From NCBI RefSeq assembly GCF_009696175.1, contig NZ_VUMM01000004.1, forward strand, positions 1 through 64,000: a stretch of DNA of 64,000 nucleotides. Reading direction: 5' to 3'. The DNA is from Floccifex porci (GTDB lineage: Bacteria; Bacillota_I; Bacilli_A; Erysipelotrichales; Erysipelotrichaceae). The stretch's first letter is position 1; every line of letters starts with the position of its first letter. Made by a program: the position numbers and the translations under genes. Shown here one piece after another: positions 47,267 through 56,220 of the stretch. The notes under the pieces are model-generated. The model searched no databases and had not been told where the DNA came from. It worked only from the letters and a program-made list of their open reading frames with translations.

Positions 47267-47482
47267 ATGAAAAGAGTTTATGCAATCTGTTTAGCAATTG
47301 TTTGTTCTTTCTCTTGTATTCAACCAGTTTTTGCACAGGAAAATATCAGCCAGATTGAACCAAGATCTGACGTTATTGATTGGAGATATAAAATGGAAAA
47401 TGGGAAACTTTACAAACGCTTATATAATTTTACAAAAGAACAATGGATAGGAGATTGGATTTATGTAGGAAATGTAAATTAA
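47267..47482 (+). CDS. Small secreted peptide with WRYK motif
   Basis: Protein of 71 residues. The signal peptide covers about 1-24 (cleavage after VFA). The mature 47 residues contain DVIDWRYKMENGKLYKRLYN and end WIGDWIYVGN, rich in Trp, Tyr and basic residues. AAAGGAG precedes the ATG, six bases after the M56 gene, so it belongs to the repressor-protease operon. I know similar short WRYK-type peptides only as hypothetical proteins of gut Firmicutes. It could be a secreted signal, ligand or antimicrobial peptide; none of these is shown. Confidence 0.72.
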   Translation: MKRVYAICLAIVCSFSCIQPVFAQENISQIEPRSDVIDWRYKMENGKLYKRLYNFTKEQWIGDWIYVGNVN

Positions 47483-47786
47483 GGTTAAATATTTTATGCC
47501 TTGAACAGTTGATGATTTGCATTTTATATCAGCATATGAGTCTGATAAAGATATGCTTAACAATTTACAATCTATTTTTCTTTTAATCACCATTTTAGAA
47601 TAGTACTATTTAGATTTCGTTTTGTTGTATAAAATTATTTTTTTGTATTTTATAGAATTTACATCTTTAATTAGCATATGATAGACGTGTTTTGTCAATT
47701 CGCTTTGATATCCTGTTTTATCTATTTACAGATAGTGGCTTTTTAATAGATTGTTTGTCATAAATAGCTATTCTATAGAATAAAAG
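47483..47786. other. AT-rich non-coding stretch
   Basis: About 300 bases with no convincing gene on either strand. It contains ATCTATTTACAGATAG, a small hairpin near 47728, and otherwise AT-rich sequence. It marks the right border of the duplicated region. Confidence 0.4.
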
Positions 47787-47818
47787 TGTGGCTCATTTTA
47801 AAAATGAACCACATTTTT
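47787..47818. terminator. Terminator of ldh
   Basis: Stem TGTGG-c-TCATTTT / AAAATGA-a-CCACA with a minimal loop and T runs on both strands, placed just after the ldh stop (minus strand). Confidence 0.85.
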
Positions 47819-47820
47819 AA

Positions 47821-48771
47821 TTATAATAAAAGATCGACAACGGTTTTAATAATATGTTCAAGAGTTTGACAACTATGAATAAATTGTTCCTGTTCGGTTT
47901 TGTTTAGTTCAAGTTCTAACATTTCCTGTACACCGTTTCGATTGATAACTGCAGGAACTCCATTATAGATTCCTTTATAACCATATTCTCCATTCTGATA
48001 ACAGGAGATTGTTAAAATGCGATTTTCATCTTTAAATATTGTTTGAATCAACTGATTTAATGCTAAACCAATTCCATAATAAGTAGATTTTTTACGGTTG
48101 ACAATTTCATATCCTGCTTGTTGTACATCATGATAAATTTCATCTAATTTTTCCTGTGTAATATTTCTTTCTTCACAGACTTTCAGTATTTTTTTGCTTC
48201 CTAAATAAGCATGTGTCCATGGAACAAAGCTAGTATCTCCATGTTCTCCCATTACATAAGCATGCATATTATGCGTTGAAATTTCTAAAAATTCACTTAA
48301 GAAATAACGAAGACGAGCTGTATCCAGCAATGTACCGGTCCCAATAACACGATGATATGGAAGTCCAGATACTTTTTGCGTAACATAGGTCATTACATCT
48401 ACTGGATTGCAGGCAACTACAAAGATTCCATCAAATCCACTTTCCATAGTCTGGGATACAACACTTTTTACAATTTTTGTATCGGTAACGGTTAAATCAA
48501 TTCGTGTTTCTCCGGGTTTTTGAGTGGCTCCTGCTGTGATGACAACAATATCTGCATCTTTACAGTCACTATAATCACCGGCTTTGATCTTCATTTTTTG
48601 TCTGGCATAAGGTAAACCATGGTTCAGATCCATTGCTTCTCCAATTGTCTTTTCTTTATTGACATCAATTAATACAAGTTCATCCACTCCACCAGATATT
48701 AACAAGCTATACGCAAAGCTCATTCCTACAAATCCACATCCAACTAAAACAACTTTCTTTTTTTCATTCAT
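47821..48771 (-). CDS. ldh: L-lactate dehydrogenase
   Basis: NAD-dependent L-lactate dehydrogenase of 316 residues, converting pyruvate to L-lactate in fermentation. Rossmann motif VGCGFVGMSFAY, substrate-specificity loop AGATQKPGETR (Gln as in LDH, not Arg as in malate dehydrogenase), DTARLRY with the substrate-binding Arg (about residue 156) and the catalytic histidine in MGEHGDTS (about 180). AAAGGAT precedes the ATG. It stands alone, divergent from a PTS operon regulator. Confidence 0.94.
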   Translation of the reverse strand: MNEKKKVVLVGCGFVGMSFAYSLLISGGVDELVLIDVNKEKTIGEAMDLNHGLPYARQKMKIKAGDYSDCKDADIVVITAGATQKPGETRIDLTVTDTKIVKSVVSQTMESGFDGIFVVACNPVDVMTYVTQKVSGLPYHRVIGTGTLLDTARLRYFLSEFLEISTHNMHAYVMGEHGDTSFVPWTHAYLGSKKILKVCEERNITQEKLDEIYHDVQQAGYEIVNRKKSTYYGIGLALNQLIQTIFKDENRILTISCYQNGEYGYKGIYNGVPAVINRNGVQEMLELELNKTEQEQFIHSCQTLEHIIKTVVDLLL

Positions 48772-48814
48772 AATTATTTATCCTTTCTGTTTGTATGTAG
48801 TATAAAGATAAAAA

Positions 48815-48848
48815 TTTAAAATGAAAAAGATACATTTTTCATTTTAAA
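48815..48848. promoter_or_regulatory. Long palindrome upstream of ldh
   Basis: TTTAAAATGAAAAA (48815-48828) and TTTTTCATTTTAAA (48835-48848) form a perfect 14-bp inverted repeat with a 6-base spacer, about 45 bases upstream of ldh. It may be an operator for ldh. It does not match the Rex consensus. Confidence 0.45.
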
Positions 48849-48960
48849 ATGAGAAACAAAACGATAATATTAAGGTTACTTTTTGCATTGATAAGTGTAA
48901 ATTAAACTCTTTTATAAACGATTTGAATTTAATATACTGACACTAGAAAGGAAACAAGAA

Positions 48961-50862
48961 ATGAGACTCAGTTCAATCTTAAATGATTTTATTCAGGCCG
49001 ATGGATATTTAACAATTGAATTCTTTATAGATAAATATGATGTTTCAAAAAGAACGATTCAGAGTGATTTATCGTATTTGACAAAGATTTCAAATCAAAG
49101 AGGATACCAGTTAAATTTCAGAAGAGATTATGGTTACCTTCTTAAAATAACAGATTATGATAAATGGAATCAGTTTGTACAGACTTTACAGAATGATTTC
49201 AATTTAAATGCCAGTCAAAGAATTCAGGCAATTTCCTGTTATTTAATAATCAGCAAGGATTATCTGACAATGGAATATTTATCAGAAGAATTTAAAGTGT
49301 CTTTGGCAAGTATTAAAAAAGATATGAAACAGGTAGAAATCTGGTTATCGAATCATAATTTAATACTGGAAAGAAAAAGACACTATGGATTGATTGTGAA
49401 TGGTACGGATTCAAATAAGCGAAAGGCTTTACTGGAAGTGTATCTATGTGACAATCCATATTTTGAACAGTATGTAAAAAAGACGGTTCATAATTTTGAC
49501 AAAATATCTTCATTTGTGATTACGCAAATTGAAAAAGAAAATCTGATGATCAATTATTCAGAATTAAAAACAGTTATTTCTTCTTTGATCATTATTTCTT
49601 TTTATGCCCTGGTTAAACCACAGAATATGAATTCTTTTATAAAAACAAATGGAACATCCATTGAAAAGATTTCCATTCGAATCAAAGAAATGATTGAAGC
49701 GTATTATCAGGTGGAACTGGATGAATCCAGTTTTGAAGACATACTGGAGCTGTTAAAGAACAATGTTCGAGTAAAAGAAATTACACAGATATTTACTGAT
49801 CAGCTTCAGAAAGATATAGAAGAATTCTTAATTGAAACCGACCAGATTCATCATACTGATTTTTCCAAAGATGAAACGTTTAAAAAATCATTGATTAAAC
49901 ATGTGTCTCTATTAATTGATCGACTTTCAAAAAAGATTTCATATAAAAATTCATTGATTAAAGAAATATGTGTACGATATCCTATGTTGTTTAATATTTC
50001 CATTCGTTTTTCAAATATGCTGAAAGAAAAATACAATGTGGAAGTAACCAATGATGAAGCAGGATTTATCGCAACTCATTTTGCGGCACATATGGAAAGA
50101 GAAAAACAGAATAAACTGGAAAGATTTAATCGTATAGCGGTTATCTGTTCTTCGGGTGGAGGAAGTGCTTATCTGATTAAACTTCAGATTGAGTCAATTT
50201 TTAAAAAGGCCAATGTAGAAGCTTTCAGTTTTACACAAATGGAAGAAGTTGAAAATTATGATCCGGACTTAATTTTTACCATTCTGCCATTACAGAAAGA
50301 ATTCTCTGTTCCAGTAATTCATATTAAAGAATTATTAGATGAACTGGATTTAATACAGATTCGTCAGATGCTTCAATATGAAAATTGTGATTCCTTTATA
50401 TTAGCGGATACAAAAGATACAATTTATTCTTTATTTCGTAAGGAATTTTTTGAATATTCCGATGCGAATGATTATATGAAATTGATCAAAGAAATGGCTT
50501 TAAAAATTGAAAATAGTGAATATGGACAGGAACATTATGCAGACTATGTACTGGAACGAGAGCAATATATGAATACCATTTATATGAATGGAATCAGTAT
50601 TGCTCATCCAATCAATCTATGTTCAAAGAAGAATTTAGTATCGGTTACGATATTAAAGAATCCGATTCATTATGAGAATAAAGAAGTACGTATTGTTTTT
50701 ATGGTTTGTTTAAGAAAAGAAGAGGATTATATCCATAAACAAATCACAGAAAAGTTATTTCAGTTTATGAATCATAAAAACCAGATTCAAAAAGTAATTA
50801 AACAACATACATTTGAAGATTTAATTGTAGCTTTAAAAGAAATGGATGGAGGATCCGTTTAA
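48961..50862 (+). CDS. PRD-containing transcriptional activator (BglG/ManR/LicR type)
   Basis: PTS-controlled regulator of 633 residues. N-terminal helix-turn-helix domains (about 1-170; KYDVSKRTIQSDL), two PTS regulation domains (about 180-390, each expected to carry phosphorylatable histidines), an EIIB-like domain with Cys in VICSSGGGSAYL (about 398) and a C-terminal EIIA-like domain with the histidine of SIAHPIN (about 545). DNA-binding by HTH makes it an activator rather than an RNA antiterminator. AAAGGA precedes the ATG. It heads the operon for the downstream PTS and overlaps the next gene by one base. Confidence 0.88.
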   Translation: MRLSSILNDFIQADGYLTIEFFIDKYDVSKRTIQSDLSYLTKISNQRGYQLNFRRDYGYLLKITDYDKWNQFVQTLQNDFNLNASQRIQAISCYLIISKDYLTMEYLSEEFKVSLASIKKDMKQVEIWLSNHNLILERKRHYGLIVNGTDSNKRKALLEVYLCDNPYFEQYVKKTVHNFDKISSFVITQIEKENLMINYSELKTVISSLIIISFYALVKPQNMNSFIKTNGTSIEKISIRIKEMIEAYYQVELDESSFEDILELLKNNVRVKEITQIFTDQLQKDIEEFLIETDQIHHTDFSKDETFKKSLIKHVSLLIDRLSKKISYKNSLIKEICVRYPMLFNISIRFSNMLKEKYNVEVTNDEAGFIATHFAAHMEREKQNKLERFNRIAVICSSGGGSAYLIKLQIESIFKKANVEAFSFTQMEEVENYDPDLIFTILPLQKEFSVPVIHIKELLDELDLIQIRQMLQYENCDSFILADTKDTIYSLFRKEFFEYSDANDYMKLIKEMALKIENSEYGQEHYADYVLEREQYMNTIYMNGISIAHPINLCSKKNLVSVTILKNPIHYENKEVRIVFMVCLRKEEDYIHKQITEKLFQFMNHKNQIQKVIKQHTFEDLIVALKEMDGGSV

Positions 50863-51905
50863 TGAAAGAAATATTAAAAAGATTAAGCAATGCCGATGCG
50901 ATTGCGGCTAGAGAAAAAGAAGTTCGTAAAATTCTAAGAGAAGAAATGAAATCGTATGCCGATGCGATTCAATACGATCATCTTGGTAGTATTTGTTTTG
51001 AAAAGAAAGGATGTTCTCAAAATCCAGTTACCATTGCTTTTATGGCACATATGGACGAAGTAGGCTTCTTCGTTCGACACATTTCCGATAATGGTTTTAT
51101 TTATCTGATTGCGGTAGGTGGTGTACTTTCGAAAAGTAAAGAAATGCAGAAAGTGCGTATTACTTGTCAGAATCAGAAGAAAATCGATGGAATCTTAAAC
51201 GTAACCAGAGATGAAAAAGGAAATGTAAAAGATATGTATGTGGATGTTGGTTGTGAGACAGGGGATGAAATACGGTCTTTAGGAATCCAGATTGGCGATA
51301 TGGTCACCTTTGCCAGTGAATGTTTTGAAATGGCAAATGGAAACGTATTGTGTGGAAAAGCTATGGATGATCGAACAGGGTGTGCCGTTTTAAGCCAGGC
51401 TATAAAAAGGGTCCACGACAATCCTGGAGATTTATGGTTTATCGCAACCAGTTCTGAAGAAGTGGGATGCCGAGGAGGAAAGACGGCTTCAGAACAGGTA
51501 AAAGCGGATATTGTGATTGCAATAGATGTTGCCAACAATCCAGAGCTTGTAAAAAATTATACAAATCATCGATTATTGTCAAAAGGATGTATGATCCTTC
51601 ATTACGATAAGACAATGATTCCCAATGAAAAATTCTTAAATTATGTAAAACAGATTGCCCGAGAAAATGATATTCCATTTCAGGAAGATATGTTTTCAAA
51701 TGGAGGAACCGATTGTAACTTAGCCCATTTAAATGAAAATGGAAAAGTTGGATTGGTGATAGGAATCCCGCTTAGATATTGTCATGGATCGTATTCGATG
51801 GTTCATGAAAAGGATTTAAAAGCCGCGTTGGATCTTGTTTGTTTGCTGGCTGAAAAGATAGGAAATGAACAATATTCTTATTTTATTGATTATGAGAAGG
51901 AGTAA
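50862..51905 (+). CDS. M42 family metallopeptidase (FrvX-like)
   Basis: Dinuclear-metal aminopeptidase of 347 residues. Metal ligands and catalytic residues are visible in FMAHMDEVGF (about residue 65), GKAMDDRTGC (about 168), ATSSEEVGCRG (about 198) and the final SNGGTDCNLAH (about 285). M42 enzymes usually form tetrahedral dodecamers that trim peptides. In E. coli the frv and sgc PTS operons also carry an M42 gene of unknown role. The TAATG overlap couples it to the regulator gene. Confidence 0.88.
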   Translation: MKEILKRLSNADAIAAREKEVRKILREEMKSYADAIQYDHLGSICFEKKGCSQNPVTIAFMAHMDEVGFFVRHISDNGFIYLIAVGGVLSKSKEMQKVRITCQNQKKIDGILNVTRDEKGNVKDMYVDVGCETGDEIRSLGIQIGDMVTFASECFEMANGNVLCGKAMDDRTGCAVLSQAIKRVHDNPGDLWFIATSSEEVGCRGGKTASEQVKADIVIAIDVANNPELVKNYTNHRLLSKGCMILHYDKTMIPNEKFLNYVKQIARENDIPFQEDMFSNGGTDCNLAHLNENGKVGLVIGIPLRYCHGSYSMVHEKDLKAALDLVCLLAEKIGNEQYSYFIDYEKE

Positions 51906-51907
51906 CT

Positions 51908-52228
51908 ATGACAGAAACGGAGCAAAAAATTCTGATGATGATTTCATCATCAGGAGAAAGTAAAGCGAAAGCGTTTGAAGCTTTAAATCAGGTGGCAGAA
52001 GGTCAATATGATAAAGCTAGAGCTTTATTAAAAGAAGCACAGGAAATTGATTTGGAAGCGCATAAAGTTCAGACACAATTGATTACAGCTGAAATGTCCG
52101 ATTCAGAAGATAAACCAGAAATGAGTTTATTGATGGTCCATGCACAGGATCATTATATGACATCGCAATTGGCTCGTGATCTGATTGAAAAATTAATTGA
52201 TGTTTTTGAAAAGAAAGAAGGGAAATAG
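51908..52228 (+). CDS. PTS lactose/cellobiose-type EIIA component
   Basis: Trimeric helical EIIA of 106 residues. The phosphorylated histidine lies in MVHAQDHYM (about residue 78). It passes phosphate from HPr to the EIIB encoded next. It starts two bases after the M42 gene stop, with GAAGGAG upstream. Confidence 0.93.
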   Translation: MTETEQKILMMISSSGESKAKAFEALNQVAEGQYDKARALLKEAQEIDLEAHKVQTQLITAEMSDSEDKPEMSLLMVHAQDHYMTSQLARDLIEKLIDVFEKKEGK

Positions 52229-52229
52229 T

Positions 52230-52562
52230 ATGAAGATTTTATTATGTTGTGCAGGTGGGTTTTCCACAACTATGCTGATGGATAGTATGAAACGTGTTGT
52301 GAAAAACAGTAAAAAGCTAGATGAAAATACATTCACATTTAAAGCCATTCCTGTTGATTTACTTCAATCGGAAGTAGAAGATACAGATGCTTTGGTTATT
52401 GGACCACAAATTGCACATAAACTGGATGCCATTAAACCAATTATTGAACCTTATCATATTCCATATGTAATTGTTGATAAAGATACTTATGGAAAAATGG
52501 ATGGGGCAACAGTAATGAAAATGGTATTTATTGCTCAGAAAAAAGCGCAAATGAATAAATAG
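52230..52562 (+). CDS. PTS lactose/cellobiose-type EIIB component
   Basis: Cytosolic EIIB of 110 residues. The active-site cysteine is Cys7 in ILLCCAGGFSTTML, followed by the P-loop-like turn. The start at 52230 is chosen because it begins the conserved strand; an upstream in-frame ATG would overlap the EIIA end. It receives phosphate from EIIA and phosphorylates sugar during transport by EIIC. Confidence 0.93.
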   Translation: MKILLCCAGGFSTTMLMDSMKRVVKNSKKLDENTFTFKAIPVDLLQSEVEDTDALVIGPQIAHKLDAIKPIIEPYHIPYVIVDKDTYGKMDGATVMKMVFIAQKKAQMNK

Positions 52563-52586
52563 TATTAGAGAAGAGAGGAAAAAATT

Positions 52587-53915
52587 ATGTTTTCAGCATT
52601 TGAAAATTTCATGAATAAATATTTAACACCCATTGCGAATAAAATGGATAAAGAAGTTCATTTAAGTGCCGTTAAAAAAGCAATGGTTGCGATGACTCCA
52701 TTATTGATTATTGGTAGTTTCTGTCTGATTCCAGAAGCCATTCCAAATATGATTGGAGAAAACAACATTGTTTCTCAATGGATCTTAAATAATCTGGATA
52801 CCATTTATATTCCATATAATGTAGGTATGGCTCTTATGTCCTTATATGTTTCCGCTATTATTGGATATCATTTAGCCAATTCACATAAACTGGATGTTCC
52901 AGGATGTGTAAGCATGGCCATTATTGCGTATTTGATGATGGCTGTAGAATATACAGAAGATGGTGGAATTTCTCGTACATATTTAGGACCTAAAGGTCTG
53001 TTCGTTGCGATTTTTGCATCCTTAGTGGCAGTTGAATTGTATCGCTGGTGTAAAAAGAAAAACTTTACAATTAAAATGCCGGAATCTGTACCTGATTTTG
53101 TGTCTCGTTCTTTTGAAATGATTCCTATTTCTGTTATTGTTATTGGATTCTTTTTAATTATTCGTATTATTTGTATCAATGGACTGCATACAATGCCACC
53201 TCTAATCTTTACAAATATTTTAGCACCATTAGTTGGATCTATGGATAATCCATTTGCGGTTACATTCTTACAGATGTTACGTTGTTTACTGTTCTTCTTT
53301 GGAATTCACCCATCTGTATTATCTCCTGTAACAAGTCCAATTTCGACACAGTTCTTAGCAGAAAACATTGCGGCTGTACAAGCTGGAAAAGAAGCTATGC
53401 ACTTCTTCTGTCCAGGACCTGAATCAGCATTTGGTAACTTTACAGGAACAGGGGTAACATTTGGACTGGTATTCTGGTGTTTATTATCTAAATCAAAAGC
53501 ACAGAAACAGATTGGACGTGTGGCATTAATTCCAGCTTTATTTGGAATCAATGAACCAATCTTATTTGGGGCACCAATTGTATTAAACCCAATTTTCTTT
53601 ATTCCATATGTAATCTGTGGTGGTATTATTGGAACCATTCCTTACTGGATGATGCATTTTGGATGGTTATCATGCTCAATCTTTACACCACCTTATGTAG
53701 GGGTATTCTTAGAAGGTTATTTAACAAATCTGGATCCAATGTCAATTGTTGCCAATGCGATTCAGCTGGTATTATCCATTTTAGTATGGTATCCATTCTT
53801 TAAGATTTATGAAAAACGTGAATTGGAACAGGAAGCTATGAATATGGCAGAATCAAATAGTGCCATTTCTGAGGAAGATGCAAAATTACTGGATGATTTA
53901 GATTTAGATTTCTAA
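52587..53915 (+). CDS. PTS cellobiose-type EIIC permease
   Basis: Membrane permease of 442 residues with about ten helices. Family motifs include the N-terminal HLSAVKKAMVAMTPLLIIGS, GIHPSVLSPVTSP (about residue 236) and the substrate-site segment FGINEPILFGAPIVLNP (about 315). It transports a beta-glucoside-like or amino-sugar disaccharide, specificity unknown. No phospho-glycosidase follows in the operon, which is unusual. Confidence 0.93.
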   Translation: MFSAFENFMNKYLTPIANKMDKEVHLSAVKKAMVAMTPLLIIGSFCLIPEAIPNMIGENNIVSQWILNNLDTIYIPYNVGMALMSLYVSAIIGYHLANSHKLDVPGCVSMAIIAYLMMAVEYTEDGGISRTYLGPKGLFVAIFASLVAVELYRWCKKKNFTIKMPESVPDFVSRSFEMIPISVIVIGFFLIIRIICINGLHTMPPLIFTNILAPLVGSMDNPFAVTFLQMLRCLLFFFGIHPSVLSPVTSPISTQFLAENIAAVQAGKEAMHFFCPGPESAFGNFTGTGVTFGLVFWCLLSKSKAQKQIGRVALIPALFGINEPILFGAPIVLNPIFFIPYVICGGIIGTIPYWMMHFGWLSCSIFTPPYVGVFLEGYLTNLDPMSIVANAIQLVLSILVWYPFFKIYEKRELEQEAMNMAESNSAISEEDAKLLDDLDLDF

Positions 53916-53942
53916 AAGACAAGTGAAAGCTTGTCTTTCTTT
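53915..53942 (+). terminator. Hairpin between EIIC and the M24 peptidase gene (weak terminator)
   Basis: Perfect 9-bp stem AAAGACAAG / CTTGTCTTT with a 6-base loop but only a short T tail. It may lower expression of the distal genes. Confidence 0.5.
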
Positions 53943-53954
53943 AGGAGAAAAAGA

Positions 53955-55025
53955 ATGGCAAAAAGATTAAACAAAATGTTTCAATTTATGCAGGATAGAC
54001 AAGTCGATGCATTATTGATAAAAAGTAAAACAATGAAACGATATATCGATACGCTTACTGGTGGAGGGTGTAAAATCTTATTCACAAAAGAAAAAGGGTA
54101 TCTTATACTGGATGGACGTTACTTAACGGAAGCAAAAGAAAAAGAATCGGATCTGGAAATACGATTATTAGGAATCGGACAAAGCTATTTAGAGGTTGTC
54201 AAAGAAATTTTAAAAGAGAATTGTTGTCAGTCTTTAGGAGTGGAAATGGATCAGATTTCTATATTTGAATATGAAAAGTTAAAGAAGATGGATATTTCCA
54301 TTCATTTATATGATGAAGAAATTTCTTTGATTCGTGTTGTGAAGGATGAAGATGAAATCAGAACATTAAAAGAAGCCATTGAGATTACGGATACAATTTA
54401 TAAAAATGTACTGGAACGAATTCATACTGGAATGAATGAATATGAAATCAGTGCTTTGCTACAGTACTTTTCCATTTCTTCTGGAGCTCAGCAAATGTCT
54501 TTTGATACCATTGTTGCCACTGGAGAAAGAACGGCTCTTCCTCATGGCAGACCTACAAGTCGATGTGTAAAGGAACATGAGCCGATTTTAATGGATTTTG
54601 GAATTCAGTATAAAAATTATCAGTCAGATATCACAAGAATCTGTTTTATTGGACAACCATACGATCCAATCGCAAAGATTTATGATACGGTTCTAAAAGC
54701 TAATTTAGCTGGAATTAAAGCCATTAAAGAAGGTGCCATTGCCTGTGATGTGGATAAAGCTGCTAGGGATGTAATCGATCAGGCTGGCTATAAAGATTAT
54801 TTCAATCATGGATTGGGACATGGAATTGGAGTGGACAATGGAAGTGAGTATCCCATTTTAAATCCAAAATCAAAAACGATATTAAAAGAAAATATGGTGA
54901 TGTCCTGTGAACCAGGTATTTATGTTCCAGGAATTGGAGGAATTCGTATTGAAGACGATGTATGGATTCATGATGGAATTGGAATTCCTTTAAATAAAAC
55001 GACAAAAGAAATGATTATTCTGTGA
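53955..55025 (+). CDS. M24 family Xaa-Pro aminopeptidase
   Basis: Pita-bread-fold metallopeptidase of 356 residues. N-terminal creatinase-like domain (about 1-125), then the catalytic domain with metal ligands in ILMDFGIQYKNYQSDITR (Asp pair, about residue 210-223), HGLGHGIG (about 285), CEPGIYVPG and GGIRIEDD (Glu ligands). Removes N-terminal residues preceding proline. The start at 53955 has AGGAG upstream; it follows the weak hairpin. Confidence 0.9.
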   Translation: MAKRLNKMFQFMQDRQVDALLIKSKTMKRYIDTLTGGGCKILFTKEKGYLILDGRYLTEAKEKESDLEIRLLGIGQSYLEVVKEILKENCCQSLGVEMDQISIFEYEKLKKMDISIHLYDEEISLIRVVKDEDEIRTLKEAIEITDTIYKNVLERIHTGMNEYEISALLQYFSISSGAQQMSFDTIVATGERTALPHGRPTSRCVKEHEPILMDFGIQYKNYQSDITRICFIGQPYDPIAKIYDTVLKANLAGIKAIKEGAIACDVDKAARDVIDQAGYKDYFNHGLGHGIGVDNGSEYPILNPKSKTILKENMVMSCEPGIYVPGIGGIRIEDDVWIHDGIGIPLNKTTKEMIIL

Positions 55026-55035
55026 GGAAAAAGTA

Positions 55036-56205
55036 ATGAAATACAATTTTGATGAAATACACAATCGATTGGGAACCTATTGTACGCAATGGGATTTTAT
55101 TGAAGATCGATTTGGAGAAAAAGAGCTGCTTCCTTTTTCGATATCCGATACAGATTTTAAAGCACCTGAACCTGTTATAGAAGCTTTACAGTCATTAATT
55201 CAGAAAGGGATATATGGATATACCCGATGGAATCATCATGACTTTAAAGGAAGCATTGCTTCTTTCTTTGAAAGAAGACACGATACAAAAATAGAAGAAG
55301 ACTGGGTCGTTTATTCTCCTAGTGTTTTATATTCGATCAGTTTATTAATTCGTCTTCTGACAAAACCAGAAGATAAAATTGTAGTGTTTAGACCGATGTA
55401 TGATTCTTTTTTCAGTGTAATCGAAGATAATAATCGAATTCGTATTGAATGTGAAATGACTGTGAATAAAGGTCGATTTGAAATTGATTTTGAATTGCTG
55501 GAAAAACAGTTAAAAGAAGCTTCTATGTTTTTATTGTGTTCTCCACACAATCCAACGGGAAGAATCTGGACAAAAGAAGAATTGGATCGAATGATTGCGT
55601 TATGTAAGAAATATGATGTACCAGTTGTATCGGATGAAATTCATATGGATGTTCAATTAAGAAATCGAAAACACATTCCGATCCTTAAATATTTAAATGA
55701 ATTTGATTCATTATATCTGGTTTCTTCTTCCTCAAAAACATTTAATATACCAGGATTAATTGGTTCGTATTGTATTTTTCCAGACTCAGATATAAGAGAA
55801 AAATTTATACATCATACACGTAAAGTTGATTTCTTAAATTCTGTGAGTCTTCCTGGAATGATTGCGACCATGACAGCTTACAATCAATGTGATGATTACA
55901 TTGACCAGTTAAATGATTATATTAAGGAAAATATGAAGTATGTTAAAGAATATTTAAATCTTCATCACCCTCAAATTCATTTTGAAATTCCGGATGCGAC
56001 CTATCTTGCCTGGATCGACATTACAGAATTGCCTTATTCAGCCAGACAAGTTCAGGATGCCCTTGTAAAGGTTGGAAAAGTGGCCATTATGCAGGGAGAA
56101 ACCTATGGAATGGATAAATATTTACGTTTAAACTGTGGCTGTCCAAGGGAAAAATTAATAGAAGGATTGCATCGTTTCACCAAAGGGATACAATCTTTAG
56201 AATAG
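55036..56205 (+). CDS. PatB/MalY-type C-S lyase aminotransferase
   Basis: PLP-dependent class I/II aminotransferase of 389 residues, of the MalY/PatB (cystathionine beta-lyase) branch. The N-terminus with PFSISDTDFKAPEPV, the CSPHNPTGRIW motif (about residue 173), DEIHMD and the PLP lysine in SSSSKTFNIPGL (about 237) fit well. Members split cysteine S-conjugates into thiol, pyruvate and ammonia. It lies ten bases after the M24 gene. Confidence 0.88.
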   Translation: MKYNFDEIHNRLGTYCTQWDFIEDRFGEKELLPFSISDTDFKAPEPVIEALQSLIQKGIYGYTRWNHHDFKGSIASFFERRHDTKIEEDWVVYSPSVLYSISLLIRLLTKPEDKIVVFRPMYDSFFSVIEDNNRIRIECEMTVNKGRFEIDFELLEKQLKEASMFLLCSPHNPTGRIWTKEELDRMIALCKKYDVPVVSDEIHMDVQLRNRKHIPILKYLNEFDSLYLVSSSSKTFNIPGLIGSYCIFPDSDIREKFIHHTRKVDFLNSVSLPGMIATMTAYNQCDDYIDQLNDYIKENMKYVKEYLNLHHPQIHFEIPDATYLAWIDITELPYSARQVQDALVKVGKVAIMQGETYGMDKYLRLNCGCPREKLIEGLHRFTKGIQSLE

Positions 56206-56220
56206 AAAGCGAGAAATAGA

